Positions 6,678 to 8,757 of a stretch of DNA of 8,757 nt are shown here, piece after piece. The stretch spans positions 1-8,757 of the forward strand of contig DCHE01000011.1 in the NCBI GenBank assembly GCA_002314775.1, written 5' to 3'. The translations under genes were made by a program, and so were the position numbers. The stretch comes from Lachnospiraceae bacterium UBA1760. Its GTDB lineage: Bacteria; Bacillota; Clostridia; Lachnospirales; Lachnospiraceae. The notes under the pieces are model-generated. The model did not search any database and was not told the DNA's origin. It saw only the letters and a list, made by a program, of their open reading frames with translations. Within the stretch, counting starts at the first letter, position 1, and each line of letters begins with the position of its first letter.

Positions 6678-7598
6678 TTATTTCATTTTCTGCATTTCAT
6701 CTGCAACTACTGCAGCAAGTGCAATTGAGTTAACCTTTACTTCACATGTATCAGAACGGCTTGTAAGAATAACAGGAGCCTGTGTTCCTGTAAGTATATT
6801 TCCGTTCTTACAATCTACCATGTGAACGATTGACTTATATACCAGGTTTCCTGCATGAATATCAGGGAATACAAGTATATCAGCATCACCTGCAACCTTA
6901 CGTCCAAGAGCACCCTTTTCTTCAGCTGCTTCTTTATATAAAGCAATATCAAGTGAAAGTGGTCCATCTACGATACAGTCCTTAATCTCGCCTGCTTCAT
7001 TCATTTTTGTAAGTTCAGCTGCCTCAACTGTAACTTCCATCTTAGGATTTACAACCTCTACTGCTGCAAGAGGAGCAACCTTAGGAGTATCAACACCACA
7101 TGCCTTAGCTACTTCTACAGTGTAGTTAATCATGCAAACCTTATCTTCAAGAGTAGGATATGGAATAAATGCAACATCTGTAAGGAAAAGGAGTCTGTCA
7201 ATACCAGGAATCTCAAATACACATACATGTGATAATGGCTTTCCTGTACGAAGGCCAACCTCCTTATCAAGAACGCTCTTAAGGAATGTCTTTGTGTCAA
7301 GGAGTCCCTTAAGGTACATATCAGCCTTTCCATCATGAACAAGCTTAACTGCTGTAAGTGAAGCCTCTACAGTATCAACAACATTAATTACTTCATAGTC
7401 AGCAAGGTTCATATCAAGTTCTTTTGCAATTTCTGCAATCTTTGCTTCGTCACCTACTAAGATAGATGAAGCAATTCCACGATCATTTGCAGCCTTAACT
7501 GCTTCAAGAACAGCCTTATCCTGTGCGCAGGCAACTGCAAGTGTCTTTTTGCTGCACTGTGATACTTTTGAAAGTAATTCATCAAAATTTTTTGCCAT
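6678..7598 (-). CDS. ptb: Phosphate butyryltransferase
   Basis: A cytoplasmic 306-residue acyltransferase, full length for Ptb, that converts butyryl-CoA and phosphate into butyryl phosphate and CoA and so feeds Buk next door. It belongs to the PTA_PTB family. Recognisable stretches: N-terminal VACAQDKAVLEAV (22-34), ILVGDEAKI (46-54), LKGLLDTKTFLKSVL (96-110), SHVCVFEIPG (123-132), DGPLSLDIAL (211-220), VFPDIHAGNLVYKS (243-256) and the C-terminal GTQAPVILTSRSDT (271-284), the signature region for the CoA/acyl-phosphate site. A clear AGGAG ribosome site 8 bases upstream fixes the ATG. It precedes buk, the usual ptb-buk order in clostridia, and follows aspS by 100 bases. A phosphate acetyltransferase is less likely given the length and the butyrate-kinase partner. 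Confidence 0.95.
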   Translation of the reverse strand: MAKNFDELLSKVSQCSKKTLAVACAQDKAVLEAVKAANDRGIASSILVGDEAKIAEIAKELDMNLADYEVINVVDTVEASLTAVKLVHDGKADMYLKGLLDTKTFLKSVLDKEVGLRTGKPLSHVCVFEIPGIDRLLFLTDVAFIPYPTLEDKVCMINYTVEVAKACGVDTPKVAPLAAVEVVNPKMEVTVEAAELTKMNEAGEIKDCIVDGPLSLDIALYKEAAEEKGALGRKVAGDADILVFPDIHAGNLVYKSIVHMVDCKNGNILTGTQAPVILTSRSDTCEVKVNSIALAAVVADEMQKMK

Positions 7599-7605
7599 AA
7601 CATTT

Positions 7606-7611
7606 TCTCCT
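7606..7611 (-). promoter_or_regulatory. Ribosome binding site for ptb
   Basis: AGGAGA on the minus strand, with GGAG 8 bases before the ATG at 7598, is a strong and ideally spaced site that confirms the ptb start. Confidence 0.75.
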
Positions 7612-7626
7612 ACTTATTATTCTTTT

Positions 7627-7647
7627 GCTTTATGCTTAATGCTTTAT
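7627..7647. repeat. Three tandem heptamers in the ptb leader
   Basis: GCTTTAT, GCTTAAT and GCTTTAT follow each other without gaps on the plus strand (minus strand ATAAAGC/ATTAAGC/ATAAAGC), with one changed base in the middle copy. They end 16 bases before the ptb ribosome site, within the 100-base gap after aspS. They could be a cluster of binding half-sites, or a slippage-prone sequence that happens to vary between strains. No promoter boxes with good spacing were found around them. Confidence 0.5.
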
Positions 7648-7679
7648 GTTATTTATTGTTACTATCTTATAATTCTATG

Positions 7680-7694
7680 CAGTCTAATCAGTCT
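7680..7694 (-). repeat. AGACTG direct repeat just after the aspS stop
   Basis: AGACTG occurs twice with a 9-base period (AGACTGATTAGACTG), starting 4 bases after the aspS stop codon. It forms no hairpin with a U tract, so aspS has no visible intrinsic terminator here. Its meaning is unknown and it may be chance. Confidence 0.3.
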
Positions 7695-7698
7695 TCGC

Positions 7699-8757
7699 TT
7701 ATTCCTCTTCTATGCTGATAGCGATATGAACATCTCTAAGCTGCTTTTCATCAACCTCTGAAGGAGCACCCATCATAATATCCTGTGCAGTCTTGTTCAT
7801 TGGGAATGGAATAATTTCTCTTATGCTTTCCTCTCCTGCGATAAGCATAATCATTCTATCTACACCTGGAGCAATTCCTGCATGTGGTGGTGCACCATAG
7901 CAGAATGCATTATACATTGCCGGGAACTTAGCCTTAACAGCATCTTCCCCAAGTCCTACAAGTGAAAATGCCTTAACCATTAACTCAGGGTCATGATTTC
8001 TAACTGCACCTGATGATAATTCAACACCATTACATACAAGATCATACTGGTATGCAAGAATACTGAGTGGATCAGAATTCTCAAGTGCTTCCATACCACC
8101 CTGTGGCATTGAAAATGGATTATGACAGAACTCAAGCTCGCCTGACTCCTCACCAATTTCATACATAGGGAAGTCAACAATCCAGCAGAATTCATAGCAA
8201 TCCTTCTTCATGTGTGCTTCACAGTTCTCGCCAAGGAGACGTCTGAGTACACCTGCTGTCTTAAGAGCTGTAAGCTTAGGACCTGCAGCAAGACCTACGA
8301 AATCACCTGGCTTAAGTGAAAGAGCTGAAATAACTTCATCTTTCTTTTCCTGAAGGAACTTTGCAATTCCTCCAACGATTTCACCATTTTCATCAAGCTT
8401 GAACCAGAATGCCTTCTGACCTGAAATAACCTCAACATCAGCACAAATCTTATCAATTACCTTACGTGTAGCACTAAATCCGTCTACAACTACTGCCTCT
8501 ACTGTGTTTCCTTCGAAAGGACCAAATCCACATCCGGCAAGCACAGCTGTTGCATCTGTAAGTGTAAGATCTATTCTTAAATCCGGCTTATCTGAACCAT
8601 ACTTTTCCATTGCATCATTAAATGATATACGCGTAAAAGGAGCGCTGGATGCTGTCTTATATGTTCCGTATTTTGCGAATATAGGTGGGAGCACGTCCTC
8701 AACAACAGCAAATACGTCTTCCTGGCTTGCAAAAGCCATTTCCATATCAAGCTGATA
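7699..8757 (-). CDS. aspS: Aspartyl-tRNA synthetase, C-terminal part (5' end outside the window)
   Basis: The visible 352 residues open with YQLDMEMAF, the end of class II motif 2 in AspRS, so the anticodon-binding domain and the start lie beyond the right edge; the internal Met at 8745 is not the start. The enzyme charges tRNA-Asp with aspartate in the cytoplasm. Counting from that Met, the bacterial-type insertion (GAD) domain covers about residues 60-185 (SDKPDLRIDL entry, then LKPGDFVGLAAG). The class II core resumes at EFCWIVDFPMYE (185-196), then HNPFSMP (208-214), ELSSGAVRNHDPE (242-254), motif 3 GAPPHAGIAPGVDR (284-297) and FPMNKTAQD (314-322). The catalytic core is intact. It precedes ptb by 100 bases with no visible terminator, so some read-through into ptb is possible. 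Confidence 0.97.
   Translation of the reverse strand, partial: YQLDMEMAFASQEDVFAVVEDVLPPIFAKYGTYKTASSAPFTRISFNDAMEKYGSDKPDLRIDLTLTDATAVLAGCGFGPFEGNTVEAVVVDGFSATRKVIDKICADVEVISGQKAFWFKLDENGEIVGGIAKFLQEKKDEVISALSLKPGDFVGLAAGPKLTALKTAGVLRRLLGENCEAHMKKDCYEFCWIVDFPMYEIGEESGELEFCHNPFSMPQGGMEALENSDPLSILAYQYDLVCNGVELSSGAVRNHDPELMVKAFSLVGLGEDAVKAKFPAMYNAFCYGAPPHAGIAPGVDRMIMLIAGEESIREIIPFPMNKTAQDIMMGAPSEVDEKQLRDVHIAISIEEE

Noticed and set aside
8743..8745. ATG at 8745 as the start of aspS
   Set aside because: The frame stays open to the window edge and the preceding residues YQLD continue the conserved AspRS motif 2 region, so the Met is internal.
1..8757. CRISPR arrays, tRNA or rRNA genes, insertion sequences, prophage or defence genes
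   Set aside because: No spaced repeats, cloverleaf-like segments, transposase motifs or terminal inverted repeats were seen; the window is filled with metabolic, sensory and housekeeping genes.

Overview
The window looks like a chromosomal segment of an anaerobic, butyrate-forming Firmicute, most likely a Lachnospiraceae member (Butyrivibrio/Coprococcus/Roseburia-like). This is inferred from the AT-rich DNA, the GGAGG-type ribosome sites, the phosphate butyryltransferase plus butyrate kinase pair, the YesM/YesN-style sensor and regulator, and sugar-binding lipoproteins with Firmicute lipoboxes. Genus cannot be fixed from the sequence alone. Every gene lies on the minus strand, so the window reads biologically from right to left.

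Right part (8757 to 6678): the 3' portion of aspS (aspartyl-tRNA synthetase, entering from beyond the right edge), a 100-base AT-rich gap with a small tandem heptamer repeat, then ptb. Centre (6594 to 5527): buk, 83 bases after ptb. Ptb and Buk together convert butyryl-CoA to butyrate with ATP gain. No hairpin followed by a U tract is visible between aspS, ptb, buk and the next gene.

Left-centre (5511 to 309): four tightly packed genes start 15 bases after the buk stop. They are a membrane-anchored periplasmic-binding-protein-like sensor, a LytS/YesM-type histidine kinase, a YesN-type response regulator with an AraC output domain, and a XylF-like D-xylose-binding lipoprotein. The first three match the known XylFII-LytS-YesN three-component sugar-sensing design of clostridia: an anchored binding protein reports sugar to the kinase, which phosphorylates the regulator. 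Neighbouring genes overlap by 17 and 23 bases or are 11 bases apart, so they are almost certainly one translationally coupled unit.

Left edge (308 to 1): a 229-base intergenic region with a 19-base imperfect palindrome, three helically phased TTG-plus-A-tract repeats and a second 13-base palindrome. It precedes the first 26 codons of another lipoprotein, probably the binding protein of a sugar ABC transporter. This control region is the best candidate target of the response regulator.

The most notable features are the fusion of a butyrate/ATP module and a sugar-sensing module into one gene run, the anchored sensor whose ligand-pocket residues have drifted, a XylF with an intact pocket but no adjacent transporter ATPase or permease, and the structured promoter region at the left edge. 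The parts belong to known families; the arrangement and possible coupling are what may be new.
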